64,000 bases of DNA. Source: Acetobacterium bakii (GTDB taxonomy: Bacteria > Bacillota > Clostridia > Eubacteriales > Eubacteriaceae). This document shows positions 45,106 through 53,256 of the stretch, in pieces. The first letter of the stretch is position 1. Each line of letters opens with the position of its first letter. A model generated the notes under the pieces. That model had not been told where the DNA came from. It searched no databases and saw only the letters and a list, made by a program, of their open reading frames with translations. The position numbers were made by a program, and so were the translations under genes. The stretch spans positions 1 to 64,000 of the forward strand of contig NZ_LGYO01000044.1 in NCBI RefSeq assembly GCF_001263355.1, in the 5' to 3' direction.

Positions 45106-45939
45106 CTACTCTTTGTTTTTTTTGTAGCTTGCTTTTCTTTCGTTTTCCACAATACGAGCACGGACCATTTCTGCAATTAGATCTAAGGGAAGCGGTTCAT
45201 CCATTGGAAACTGGATGGATCCTTTCGCATGTTTGTAGGCGGTAAGCTGTTTGTGAAATTTCTCAATGCCAGCCGGGGTCGGATAAAAACCGATATGATT
45301 TTTATACGCAGCAAAATGAACTAGATTGCCATGGAAATAAAAAGTCGGCATTTGATAGCTTATTTTTTCCTGAGCTTGCGGTGCCGCAGATTGGATGGTC
45401 TCTCGGAGTTGGGTAAGTTTCTCCTGAATCTCGTTTGGGAACTGATTAATATATTCATCTATTGATTCGAATTTGATTGCTTTTTTATCCATACTTTCCT
45501 CGCCTTCCCAACGATACTGTTTGTTTTGTCGCAGCTTCTCAAGGTCACAATGCAGACAAAGCCCATTATGACAGCAGATTATATGGCCACAGACCGGACA
45601 AGTCCACTTCACCTTTTCCGCTTCCAAAAACTTTTCCAGCCCTTTGTCTTTAATCGATTCGAGGTTTTCCTGCATACTCATATGATATTTGGTTCGGTAG
45701 CGTTTATCCAGGGCTTTCAGTCGGCTACAGGGAAAATCTTCGCATTGAAAACAAAAACGGATCTGACCTTTACCAATTAAACCGCAGCTTTTTTTCAACG
45801 CACAATGTTTCCCCTGGGGCAGACAGCCGGGGCAATAGGTCTTTTTAAATCCCTTCTTATTAATCTCTTCCTTCATTGCCTGATAGCTAATACAAAGACT
45901 GCAATTCATTCCACATGGTGCAATGAGTTCTTCTTCCAT
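45106..45939 (-). CDS. DUF3795-DUF1801 fusion protein
   Basis: A 277-residue protein. The N-terminal ~140 residues are Cys-rich DUF3795 type (APCGMNCSLCISYQA, YCPGCLPQGKHC, FCFQCEDFPC) followed by a zinc-ribbon-like CPVCGHIICCHNGLCLHC. The C-terminal ~120 residues are a DUF1801/YdhG-like fold (YINQFPNEIQEKLTQLRETI, ISYQMPTFYFHG). Both domains often occur separately in Clostridia. The cysteines suggest metal binding. Function unknown. Confidence 0.8.
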   Translation of the reverse strand: MEEELIAPCGMNCSLCISYQAMKEEINKKGFKKTYCPGCLPQGKHCALKKSCGLIGKGQIRFCFQCEDFPCSRLKALDKRYRTKYHMSMQENLESIKDKGLEKFLEAEKVKWTCPVCGHIICCHNGLCLHCDLEKLRQNKQYRWEGEESMDKKAIKFESIDEYINQFPNEIQEKLTQLRETIQSAAPQAQEKISYQMPTFYFHGNLVHFAAYKNHIGFYPTPAGIEKFHKQLTAYKHAKGSIQFPMDEPLPLDLIAEMVRARIVENERKASYKKNKE

Positions 45940-46056
45940 CTCTTATCATCACCTCCAGTTTTTGGTTAAGATTCGGAAATTTTCCGGCTGAAATCCCCTG
46001 CCTGTTTAATTTTTTGTTTGTTAGATATTTTTTATCTATTTATTATTTATTATTGA

Positions 46057-46476
46057 TTATCGGCCCCGATGTTTTCGTTTTTTCTTCTCTTGTCGCAATT
46101 CAAATAGTTGCAGTTTTTCTTCTTCAGTTTTCTGCCGATTAAAATCTTTCCTGGTTATTTTTTTCTGCTCCTGCTCTTCCTTAAGTGCCTGTTGAGCTTT
46201 CGTTCCAATGCTTTTCTTTTCCAATTGACGATGAATATCCCGCTGTATCCGTTTGGGATTAATCCGCTTTTCCTGGATTTTTTCATCATCAACAGGATGA
46301 CTGAATTGCAACCTGTTGTAATTTTCAAGTATGAAATTATAGAGTTCCCCATCTTTGGGCTCGGAACCAAAGGTCACCTTTGCAACTTTCAGCTTTCCTC
46401 TGTCTCTACATTCAAAAACACCAACCCAAAAAGGATCTTCAAAAAATACTGTCAATTCACCTGTTACTTTGTCCAT
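46057..46476 (-). CDS. yjdF: YjdF family protein (DUF2992)
   Basis: An intact 139-residue YjdF protein. The start is ATG 46476, eight bases after AGGAGG; the open frame extends two codons to a TTG at 46482 that sits too close to the site. The N-terminal half is a compact beta domain (GELTVFFEDPFWVGVFE, KVTFGSEPKDGELYNFI) and the C-terminal half is a highly basic helical region (KRINPKRIQRDIHRQLEKK) ending RKHRGR. Function is unknown; the basic tail suggests RNA or ribosome binding. It is controlled by a yjdF riboswitch and is paralogous to the broken copy at 10436-10874. Confidence 0.9.
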   Translation of the reverse strand: MDKVTGELTVFFEDPFWVGVFECRDRGKLKVAKVTFGSEPKDGELYNFILENYNRLQFSHPVDDEKIQEKRINPKRIQRDIHRQLEKKSIGTKAQQALKEEQEQKKITRKDFNRQKTEEEKLQLFELRQEKKKRKHRGR

Positions 46477-46499
46477 ATTCAATTCCTCCTAGAAATATT

Positions 46500-46578
46500 T
46501 ACAAAGAACGGACAACCTTAGGAGGCAGGTTACTGACAGTATTGCACTGCGTCTGGACTACCAACCAGAACTGTGTTT
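46500..46578 (-). ncRNA. yjdF riboswitch (azaaromatic-sensing)
   Basis: Minus strand: CACAGTTCTGG, GGTAGTCCAGACGC, CTGTCAGTAACCTGCC and CTCCTAAGG, as in the first yjdF leader. Differences from that copy fall mostly in loop and spacer positions. Confidence 0.85.
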
Positions 46579-46593
46579 TTTTCTTCACTTAAC

Positions 46594-46621
46594 ATTATAG
46601 CATGTTCGTTTTATTTTTCAA
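46594..46621 (-). promoter_or_regulatory. Promoter of the second yjdF locus
   Basis: Minus strand: -35 TTGAAA at 46616-46621, 16-base spacer, -10 TATAAT at 46594-46599 preceded by TGC. Confidence 0.7.
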
Positions 46622-46670
46622 CTCCCTTTTATCTATGGTCTTATTTGGATGTTATTGCCAGTGAACTATA

Positions 46671-46712
46671 AAAAAACCGTGCCTCATCCGCATGGGATGA
46701 GGCACGGTTTTT
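46671..46712. terminator. Terminator after the chemoreceptor gene
   Basis: A perfect 17-bp stem (46674-46690 with 46695-46711) flanked by A-runs and T-runs. Confidence 0.85.
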
Positions 46713-46778
46713 CTTCGATCAATTTCAACTCCTAATTTTGAATTGAATTTTAATATTAGTTTATACCATTGTCTTTCA

Positions 46779-49094
46779 TCATCTTGATCGCAGGGCAAAC
46801 TGATCAATCATATCTTTTAATAATACCGACTGACCGGACAGTTCTTCACTGGCGGCAGCGCTTTGTTCCGCAGTTGCCGAGTTCTGCTGAACAACCTGGG
46901 CAACCTGTTCAACCCCCAGGTTGATTTGGGCAATGCCGGTCGCTTGTTCGTTTGAGGCATTGGCAATATTGCCGATCAAACTGGCAACTTCCCCAATCCC
47001 ATCGACCATCTCATTCAGGGCACCGGCGGTTTCATTCGCAATCTTTGTCCCTTCCTGAACTTTGATGATGGAGCCTTCAATTAGCCCGGTTGTCTCTTTG
47101 GCGGCATCGGCGCTGCGGGCTGCCAGGTTTCTGACTTCCTCAGCCACCACTGCAAAGCCTTTACCATGCTGGCCGGCCCGGGCGGCTTCCACCGCGGCAT
47201 TAAGAGCCAGTATGTTGGTCTGAAAAGCGATATCATCGATGACTTTAATGATTTTTGAAATATCTACAGAGGACTTGTTGATGGCCGCCATCGACTGCTG
47301 CATTTCGGTCATCTGTTGATTGCCTCTTTCGGCATTGCCCATCACGTCTGTTGCCAATTCTCTGGCTTTATTGGCATCAACGGCATTGCCCTTTGTCTGT
47401 TCGGCAATTTCGGTAATCGACGCCGTCAGCTCCTGGATCGAGCTGGCTTGTTCCGTCGAGCCCTGAGCCAGGGCCTGGCTACTGTAGGAGATCTGATTGG
47501 CGCCAACGTTGACCTGTTCTGCGGCGTTGTTGATGTCCCCCAAGAGGTCATTTAATGTCAAAATGATTGTATTGAGGGCATTGGAAATATCATTGAAATC
47601 GCCGCCGAAGGCGCTGACATTTTCAATGTTGAGATTCCCATTACCAATTTCTCCTGTAATCATCGATATTTCGGCAATAATCTTCTTGAATCGGCTCCCC
47701 ATGGTATTGACAGCTTGTTTTAATGCTTCAAAGCTGCCCTGATAATAACCGTTAACGGTTACGTCGAGATTTCCGTTGGAAATTGACTCCATAACGGACG
47801 AAACCTCTTCAAGTGGTTTTGCCATGACTCCCAGAATACCGTTCATGCCACTGATCAGTTCCTGCCATGATCCGGCAAACTTGGTATCATCTGCCCGCAC
47901 ATCCAGATCGCCCTGCATGCCAGCGGTGGTAAGAATAATAGCATCCTCAATCAGATTGTCAATGGAATTTTTCACTTCCCGGAGATTTTTTTCGATGGCC
48001 GTGAACTGACTATTTACTTCAGCAGTATATTCATCAGGCTCCTGAATATCCATATTGAAATCTAAATTTCCTACTGCCAGGCGGCCCAGATTATCTGCAA
48101 GTCTTTTTATTTCTATTTCTGAATATTTACTAACACTCATGGTTGCTGTAGTATTAAACGAAGTCTCCACATACCCAATGGTTTCGCCTTTTTTATCGAG
48201 AATTGGAGTGGTGTCCATCCGGTAGTGTCCGCCCCGATATTCAAAGGGATATTCGATTCTGCCGGTTTTTCTGTATGCTTTTACACCACAGTCCTCATTT
48301 TTACACATATCCAGATTTGAATTACAGCAATCCAATCCGTAGATATCTTCCCGACCTCCCTCTCTTCCCGTTGCAGCCCTTAGGTCTTGGAGGGTTTTGT
48401 TAATGAAGGTCCACTTTAATTTGGTGTCCACGACAGTAATTCGATAAGGCATGGCATCAAGAATTGCCTGAAAGAAATCTCTCTTGTCTGCTACCCTTTC
48501 AATGGCCTGACTGACGTTTTTAACCGCTTTTTTGAAATCACCATTCAGGTCTTTTGCCGGATTTGCATTCATGTGATTTTCTTTTTCCACCAGCTCCGGC
48601 ATCGACACCAGATAATCAGTGACTTTTCCCATGGACCGCTGAATTTCTAATAAGCTATTCCCCATAATGTCTTTTTTTGATACCGGATTAATTTCAATCG
48701 ACAAATCCCCATCAGACAGCTTTTTTGCTGCATTTGATTGACTTTGGATATTTTCAGCTATATTCATTAAGGCAACGCTTAATTCGCCCATTTGATCCCG
48801 GGACTGCTCAGACTTGAACTCTCCCTCAATGTCCCCAATTGCAAGGCGATTGGCAATCTCGGCAAGACTGGTAATTTTGTTTGAAGTTTTTTTCATACCG
48901 AAAATAATTACACCAATGATTACAGCTAAACCGAGTCCGTAAATCAAAAACAGATTGTTCTGAATACTTGAAAACTGGTCAATGTTCTGATTTATAACAT
49001 ACATCGACGCACCCGCTATGACAATAAAAATTACCGCAACGGGTAAAACAATCGACATAAAAATCTTTGACAATAAACTCTTTTCACTCTTCAA
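46779..49094 (-). CDS. Methyl-accepting chemotaxis protein with PAS domain
   Basis: A 771-residue chemoreceptor from a TTG start at 49094, chosen because AAAGGAG lies six bases upstream. Two N-terminal helices are separated by only a few residues, so there is almost no periplasmic sensor. Then follow HAMP-like segments, a PAS domain with a Cys-rich insert ([20 protein letters not shown]), further HAMP repeats, and a C-terminal signalling domain with the hairpin tip [20 protein letters not shown]. The PAS domain is therefore the likely sensor, in the cytoplasm. Its cysteines could bind a metal or cluster, which is inference. No che genes are adjacent. Confidence 0.9.
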   Translation of the reverse strand: MKSEKSLLSKIFMSIVLPVAVIFIVIAGASMYVINQNIDQFSSIQNNLFLIYGLGLAVIIGVIIFGMKKTSNKITSLAEIANRLAIGDIEGEFKSEQSRDQMGELSVALMNIAENIQSQSNAAKKLSDGDLSIEINPVSKKDIMGNSLLEIQRSMGKVTDYLVSMPELVEKENHMNANPAKDLNGDFKKAVKNVSQAIERVADKRDFFQAILDAMPYRITVVDTKLKWTFINKTLQDLRAATGREGGREDIYGLDCCNSNLDMCKNEDCGVKAYRKTGRIEYPFEYRGGHYRMDTTPILDKKGETIGYVETSFNTTATMSVSKYSEIEIKRLADNLGRLAVGNLDFNMDIQEPDEYTAEVNSQFTAIEKNLREVKNSIDNLIEDAIILTTAGMQGDLDVRADDTKFAGSWQELISGMNGILGVMAKPLEEVSSVMESISNGNLDVTVNGYYQGSFEALKQAVNTMGSRFKKIIAEISMITGEIGNGNLNIENVSAFGGDFNDISNALNTIILTLNDLLGDINNAAEQVNVGANQISYSSQALAQGSTEQASSIQELTASITEIAEQTKGNAVDANKARELATDVMGNAERGNQQMTEMQQSMAAINKSSVDISKIIKVIDDIAFQTNILALNAAVEAARAGQHGKGFAVVAEEVRNLAARSADAAKETTGLIEGSIIKVQEGTKIANETAGALNEMVDGIGEVASLIGNIANASNEQATGIAQINLGVEQVAQVVQQNSATAEQSAAASEELSGQSVLLKDMIDQFALRSR

Positions 49095-49127
49095 TTTCTT
49101 CTCCTTTATATGTTGAATATAAAACAA

Positions 49128-49358
49128 ACTTTAACTAATTATTCTCAAAATTCCTCATTTCTTTACTCAGTAATCTCTCAACGTCACAAATTTTACTATA
49201 CATTTTTAGTAAAATTACCGCCCTTATCTATTATATCGACATTCTTTAATAATAATTTACATATATTTAACATTATTTGATAAACTATGTTGAGTCAATT
49301 TAAACTGTAGCATACACATTCTATTGTTCGTACATTTGGCGGCTAAAAATGATGCATT
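49128..49358. other. AT-rich intergenic region
   Basis: Between the chemoreceptor start and the terminator of the DUF89 operon. It must carry the chemoreceptor promoter, but I cannot single one out. No ORF is supported. Confidence 0.5.
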
Positions 49359-49397
49359 AAAAATAGCCAATCTTAAATGTTTTTAAGATTGGCTATA
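49359..49397 (-). terminator. Terminator of the def-radical SAM-DUF89 operon
   Basis: AATAGCCAATCTTAAA pairs with TTTAAGATTGGCTAT around a short loop, followed on the minus strand by TTTTTAATG. It lies about 90 bases after the DUF89 stop codon. Confidence 0.75.
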
Positions 49398-49488
49398 ATA
49401 AAACATTTCACCATTTAGAATAACTTGCTGCACAAACATCGCTTATTTTGGTTTAACATCCCAATAAGTTTTGTTTTTTTCAAAACAA

Positions 49489-50349
49489 TTATTTATATTT
49501 ACCGATGCTTTTCTTAAATACATAATCATTGACTTCTACATCAAGTGTCTTTGCAATATGATGACATTTTGCTTTTAATAGAAAATAAATCTCCCGTTGC
49601 TGATCTGATAATGCTTCAAAATTCCCCTGTCCTTTGCTGATCACAATATCTGCTTGATTAAAAATATCGATAAATACCTGAGAGCATAAGTCTAAAACAG
49701 CACCTGGCGTATCACATCCCATTGAAATTATCTGAGCATAGTCATTTATGCCTGTTTTAAGAGCATCCTCCATAACAGCATCATTAATAATCGCAGCTCC
49801 CCTTACGGCATAAATCACGTGATAATTCCGAGCTAAGTATTCTGCTAACAGCTTGTCAAAAACAACTTCTCCGGCATTGTCACCGATCATTAAAATTAAT
49901 TTTGCATTTTGAAGATCTTTCTTAAATAAATCCAGCTCACAGATTGCAAAGGGTTTTTCCACTTCCTCCTTTAAACAAGATTCAATCTCCAGATTATTAT
50001 AGACACCAGAATCCATTATATTTCCGGTAGCTGATACTTTTAATACACCAAGTAAAAGATCAAGATCCTGAGATGCAAAATGTCGGATCGTCGGTTCAAG
50101 TTTAAGTGACTCTGAAATATCATGGTTTTTAATTTCGCCATAAGGATCATCGATACCCGAGTGAACTTTGACAATTCGATGCATGGCCCCACACATTTCC
50201 GGTACACAGCTGTAGTCACGATATTTTGATAGTGTCGCAATTGCTTCATCCATAATCTTTTGATGAATAGCTTCATTTTCAGTAGCCATACCAGCAGCTT
50301 CATTTACCTGACGTAACATACATGGCAAACAATCTAAAAATATTTTCAT
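49489..50349 (-). CDS. DUF89/ARMT1-like protein
   Basis: A 286-residue DUF89 protein from ATG 50349, with GAGGGAG seven bases upstream; the longer frame to 50400 lacks a site. It opens MKIFLDCLPCMLRQ, with the CxxC of the prokaryotic DUF89 subgroup, and carries GDNAGEVVFDK, VRGAAIINDA and ISKGQGNFE, the conserved metal-site motifs. DUF89 proteins are metal-dependent phosphatases proposed to remove damaged sugar phosphates. It is last in an operon with peptide deformylase and a radical SAM enzyme, 13 bases after the latter; the reason for the association is unknown. Confidence 0.88.
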   Translation of the reverse strand: MKIFLDCLPCMLRQVNEAAGMATENEAIHQKIMDEAIATLSKYRDYSCVPEMCGAMHRIVKVHSGIDDPYGEIKNHDISESLKLEPTIRHFASQDLDLLLGVLKVSATGNIMDSGVYNNLEIESCLKEEVEKPFAICELDLFKKDLQNAKLILMIGDNAGEVVFDKLLAEYLARNYHVIYAVRGAAIINDAVMEDALKTGINDYAQIISMGCDTPGAVLDLCSQVFIDIFNQADIVISKGQGNFEALSDQQREIYFLLKAKCHHIAKTLDVEVNDYVFKKSIGKYK

Positions 50350-50362
50350 ATCCAAGCTCCCT

Positions 50363-51733
50363 CTATAACTCTTTAATTGATCGCTCTGACTGCCATACAT
50401 TTATCATTAATGCACATTCAACCCTTTTCTTTTGAAGCATACAACTTACTTCATTCGGTTCCCGGATATTTCCGCTTGTAAAAAATGCATTTGCATGACA
50501 GCCCCCTGAACAATATAATTTTGCCCAACAATCGCGACATTTTTCTTTTTTAAATATTGTGTTTTCTTTCAATGTATCACATAAATTTACATTTGAAATT
50601 CCTGAATATACATCCCCGATAATAAATTCATCATGGCCAACAAACTGATGACAAGGGTATAATTTTCCTTCCGGAGATACGGCATTATATTCATAGCCGG
50701 CTCCGCATGCTGTAACGCGTTTAAATAAACAAGGACCCTCTTCCAAATCAATGTTAAAATGATAAAACCGCAATTGGTCATCTGATTTAAGCCGTTCCAT
50801 ATATTTCACCGATAGATTTTCATATTCTTTCAATATCTCTGGTATATCCTGGTCTGTAAAATACAAATCACCGCCAGAGCCAACAACTGGTTCCACTGAA
50901 ATTTCTTTAAACCCTAAATCGGCAAGATGCATCACATCATTGGAAAAATCTTTGTTTTTAGCGGTAAATGTTCCTCGAACAAAATAACTCTTTCCATTTC
51001 TTCCGGCAATAAGCTCCTGGGCCAATGGTACGATTCGTTCATAAGATCCTTTGCCGTTACAATCATGACGAACCACATCATGGATTTCTTTTCTGCCATC
51101 AATGCTGATCACGACATTATCCATATGTTCATTTATAAATTCGATGCGATGCTTGTTTAATAAAGTTCCATTCGTTGTAATTGTAAAATAAAACTGCTTG
51201 TTTTTTTCTTTTTCAATTTTTCTTCCGTACTTTACAACCGCTTCAACAACATCGAAATTCATTAATGGTTCTCCGCCAAAAAAATCAATTTCTATTATTT
51301 TTCTGCCACCAGAATTTGCAACTAAATAATCAACTGCCTGAATGGCAACTTCCAGTTTCATTAGTTCTCTGCCGCTGTTATAATCCCCTTCCGAGGCAAA
51401 ACAGTATTCACATCTTAAATTACAATCATGTGATACATGTAAACACAATGCTTTCAGATTCGTATTTATATTTTCTGTTATTGAAGCATTTTCAATTTCT
51501 TCAATCGAACTAAACAAAAAACCCGTTGATTTCAATCTTTTTATTTCGTCAAATGCTTCTATAATTTCTTTTTGGTCGTATTTATTTTGCAACTGATCAA
51601 CTACCAGGTCAATCACCGGCAACTCTTTTTCATCCTGCAATATTTCGTATGTTAAATCATCAAGTAAATGGACCGAACCGCTATTTCCGTCTACTGCTAT
51701 ATTATATCCGTTTAATGAATAGGTATGAACCAC
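50363..51733 (-). CDS. Radical SAM/SPASM enzyme, SCIFF-maturase type
   Basis: A 456-residue radical SAM protein starting with GTG 51733 (GGGAG upstream). Residues 1-75 form an RRE-like recognition domain (YSLNGYNIAVDGNSGSVHLL). The radical SAM site is CNLRCEYC (Cys104, Cys108, Cys111), with FFGGEPL after it. The C-terminal SPASM region has GPCLF, ACGAGYEYNAV, LYPCHQF and CRDCWAKLYCSGGC, positioned as in maturases that form thioethers in the SCIFF peptide. I found no SCIFF-like Cys-rich precursor next to it. It is the middle gene of the def-DUF89 operon. A different peptide substrate is possible. Confidence 0.85.
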   Translation of the reverse strand: MVHTYSLNGYNIAVDGNSGSVHLLDDLTYEILQDEKELPVIDLVVDQLQNKYDQKEIIEAFDEIKRLKSTGFLFSSIEEIENASITENINTNLKALCLHVSHDCNLRCEYCFASEGDYNSGRELMKLEVAIQAVDYLVANSGGRKIIEIDFFGGEPLMNFDVVEAVVKYGRKIEKEKNKQFYFTITTNGTLLNKHRIEFINEHMDNVVISIDGRKEIHDVVRHDCNGKGSYERIVPLAQELIAGRNGKSYFVRGTFTAKNKDFSNDVMHLADLGFKEISVEPVVGSGGDLYFTDQDIPEILKEYENLSVKYMERLKSDDQLRFYHFNIDLEEGPCLFKRVTACGAGYEYNAVSPEGKLYPCHQFVGHDEFIIGDVYSGISNVNLCDTLKENTIFKKEKCRDCWAKLYCSGGCHANAFFTSGNIREPNEVSCMLQKKRVECALMINVWQSERSIKEL

Positions 51734-51759
51734 AATTTTCTCCCTTATTTCTGCATTTT

Positions 51760-52218
51760 TTAATTCGTAACCTTACTTACCATTTTATCAATAAATAATG
51801 TACCATCCAGATGATCTATTTCATGGCAAAAAACACGCGCCAAAAAATCAATCCCTTCCAGTTCAATTAGTTTCCCCCGCTCATTTTGTGCTCTTATACA
51901 AACTTTTTGAGGTCGTATTACATCACCAAATATGCCTGGAATACTTAGACAGCCCTCTTCTTCCACTTTTTCGCCAATTGTTTGAACAATAACAGGATTC
52001 ACAAGTTTTAACAAACCAGTTCCAATATCAATCACAACAAGTCTCTTTAATATACCTACTTGAGGGGCAGCCAAACCTATACCCTTATTTAAATACATCG
52101 TTTCTGTCATATCTTCAAACATCCTTATGATTTTTTCATCAATTTCGTTCACTGTTCTCGATTTTTTTCTTAAAATATTTGTTATATCTTTATAATTTCT
52201 GATGTTTCTAACAGCCAT
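51760..52218 (-). CDS. def: Peptide deformylase
   Basis: A 152-residue peptide deformylase that removes the formyl group from new proteins. All three motifs are intact: GIGLAAPQ (46-53), EEGCLS (87-92) and HEIDH (132-136), so the metal site Cys90, His132, His136 is complete. It is the first gene of an operon with radical SAM and DUF89 genes, not with fmt and priA as housekeeping def usually is. That suggests a second, conditionally expressed deformylase, perhaps for metal limitation or for the radical SAM product; this is inference. Confidence 0.92.
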   Translation of the reverse strand: MAVRNIRNYKDITNILRKKSRTVNEIDEKIIRMFEDMTETMYLNKGIGLAAPQVGILKRLVVIDIGTGLLKLVNPVIVQTIGEKVEEEGCLSIPGIFGDVIRPQKVCIRAQNERGKLIELEGIDFLARVFCHEIDHLDGTLFIDKMVSKVTN

Positions 52219-52307
52219 ATTTACTCCTTTAGCTCGAAATTTTTAAATTCCGACAATTCTTTTCATCAATATATTACTCAAACAAACCCTTAGTTATTTA
52301 TTTTTGT

Positions 52308-52355
52308 CATATGTCCATAACCATTGTATCTTTATAGCGAACATATGTCAATAAC
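52308..52355 (-). promoter_or_regulatory. Promoter of the def operon with direct repeats
   Basis: Minus strand: -35 TTGACA at 52346-52351, 17-base spacer, -10 TACAAT at 52323-52328. The 14-base word GTTATTGACATATG (52342-52355) overlaps the -35 and recurs with one change as GTTATGGACATATG at 52308-52321, 34 bases away, downstream of the -10. This is a good candidate for a pair of operator sites. Confidence 0.6.
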
Positions 52356-52442
52356 TTGATTGACTTCAATTCAAATCGAAGCTGCTGTCAATTATTTTAT
52401 TACAAGTGTTTCTTCTCCAAAATCGATTTTTAAAAGTTGACT

Positions 52443-53246
52443 TTAATAATTATTAAAGTAAATATATTCAACTTCAGGTGTTTCTGCTTCTGTTATGGTT
52501 ACATCTGTAAGCATCGGCACAGCATAACCATTGTATTGATAAGCAGTTATTGTACCTGTAACGGTAATCCACTCATCATCTGTCAATTTGCTTCGTATAT
52601 CGCTTTCGCAAACCATCCCATAGCCAGCCAAATCCGCAGCGCAGCATACCATAAAATGCCTACCTGCCAAAAACTGATCCGCTTTAAAATCCTTCATCGA
52701 ATACACTTGTGCTAAATATTGATACTTCTTTCCAACAAAATTATCAATATGATCATAAACATCAAAAAACCAATCAGAAAAAATATCATCCCCAATAACA
52801 ATGACTCCAGCTACCTCATATTGCTCATATTTTTTAGATGCATCTTCTCTCACAACGGATTCCTCTGTTGCGGTTTCTGTGGAACTTTCAGGATCAATGT
52901 TTTCATCTGCCTGCTTTTCACTCGTTGACGCTGAGAGGCTGCTTTCAGCCATGTTCATATCCTTACCGCTCACTCCTGCCGGCGGAAATATAAGTGCCGC
53001 CATTAATGGGATGATAAAGATTAAATAGTGTCGACTATTAACATTATGTCTTGCTTTTTTAATTTTTGATATTAAACTTATTGCGAATAGAATCAGTATG
53101 ACAATAGAAATCCATAATCCGATATAAAACCTAGGATGCACATAATAGTTAACTTTTCTACTAAGCATGACATAGATTAGTAAACATGCCATACTTATTA
53201 GAATAAAAAATTGGATAACCGCTTCTTTATTTATTTTTCTACCCAC
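52443..53246 (-). CDS. TIGR03943/DUF1980-family membrane protein
   Basis: A 267-residue protein of the DUF1980/TIGR03943 family, starting with GTG 53246 behind AGGAGG. It has two or three N-terminal membrane helices, an acidic Ser/Thr-rich linker, and a C-terminal domain with the conserved RHFMVCCAADLAGYG, where the paired cysteines are. The family is nearly always encoded with a DUF318-type permease and often with a COG0523 GTPase, as here, and has been linked to zinc homeostasis. It is 10 bases downstream of the CobW-permease fusion gene. Confidence 0.85.
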   Translation of the reverse strand: MGRKINKEAVIQFFILISMACLLIYVMLSRKVNYYVHPRFYIGLWISIVILILFAISLISKIKKARHNVNSRHYLIFIIPLMAALIFPPAGVSGKDMNMAESSLSASTSEKQADENIDPESSTETATEESVVREDASKKYEQYEVAGVIVIGDDIFSDWFFDVYDHIDNFVGKKYQYLAQVYSMKDFKADQFLAGRHFMVCCAADLAGYGMVCESDIRSKLTDDEWITVTGTITAYQYNGYAVPMLTDVTITEAETPEVEYIYFNNY

Positions 53247-53256
53247 AGATGCCTCC

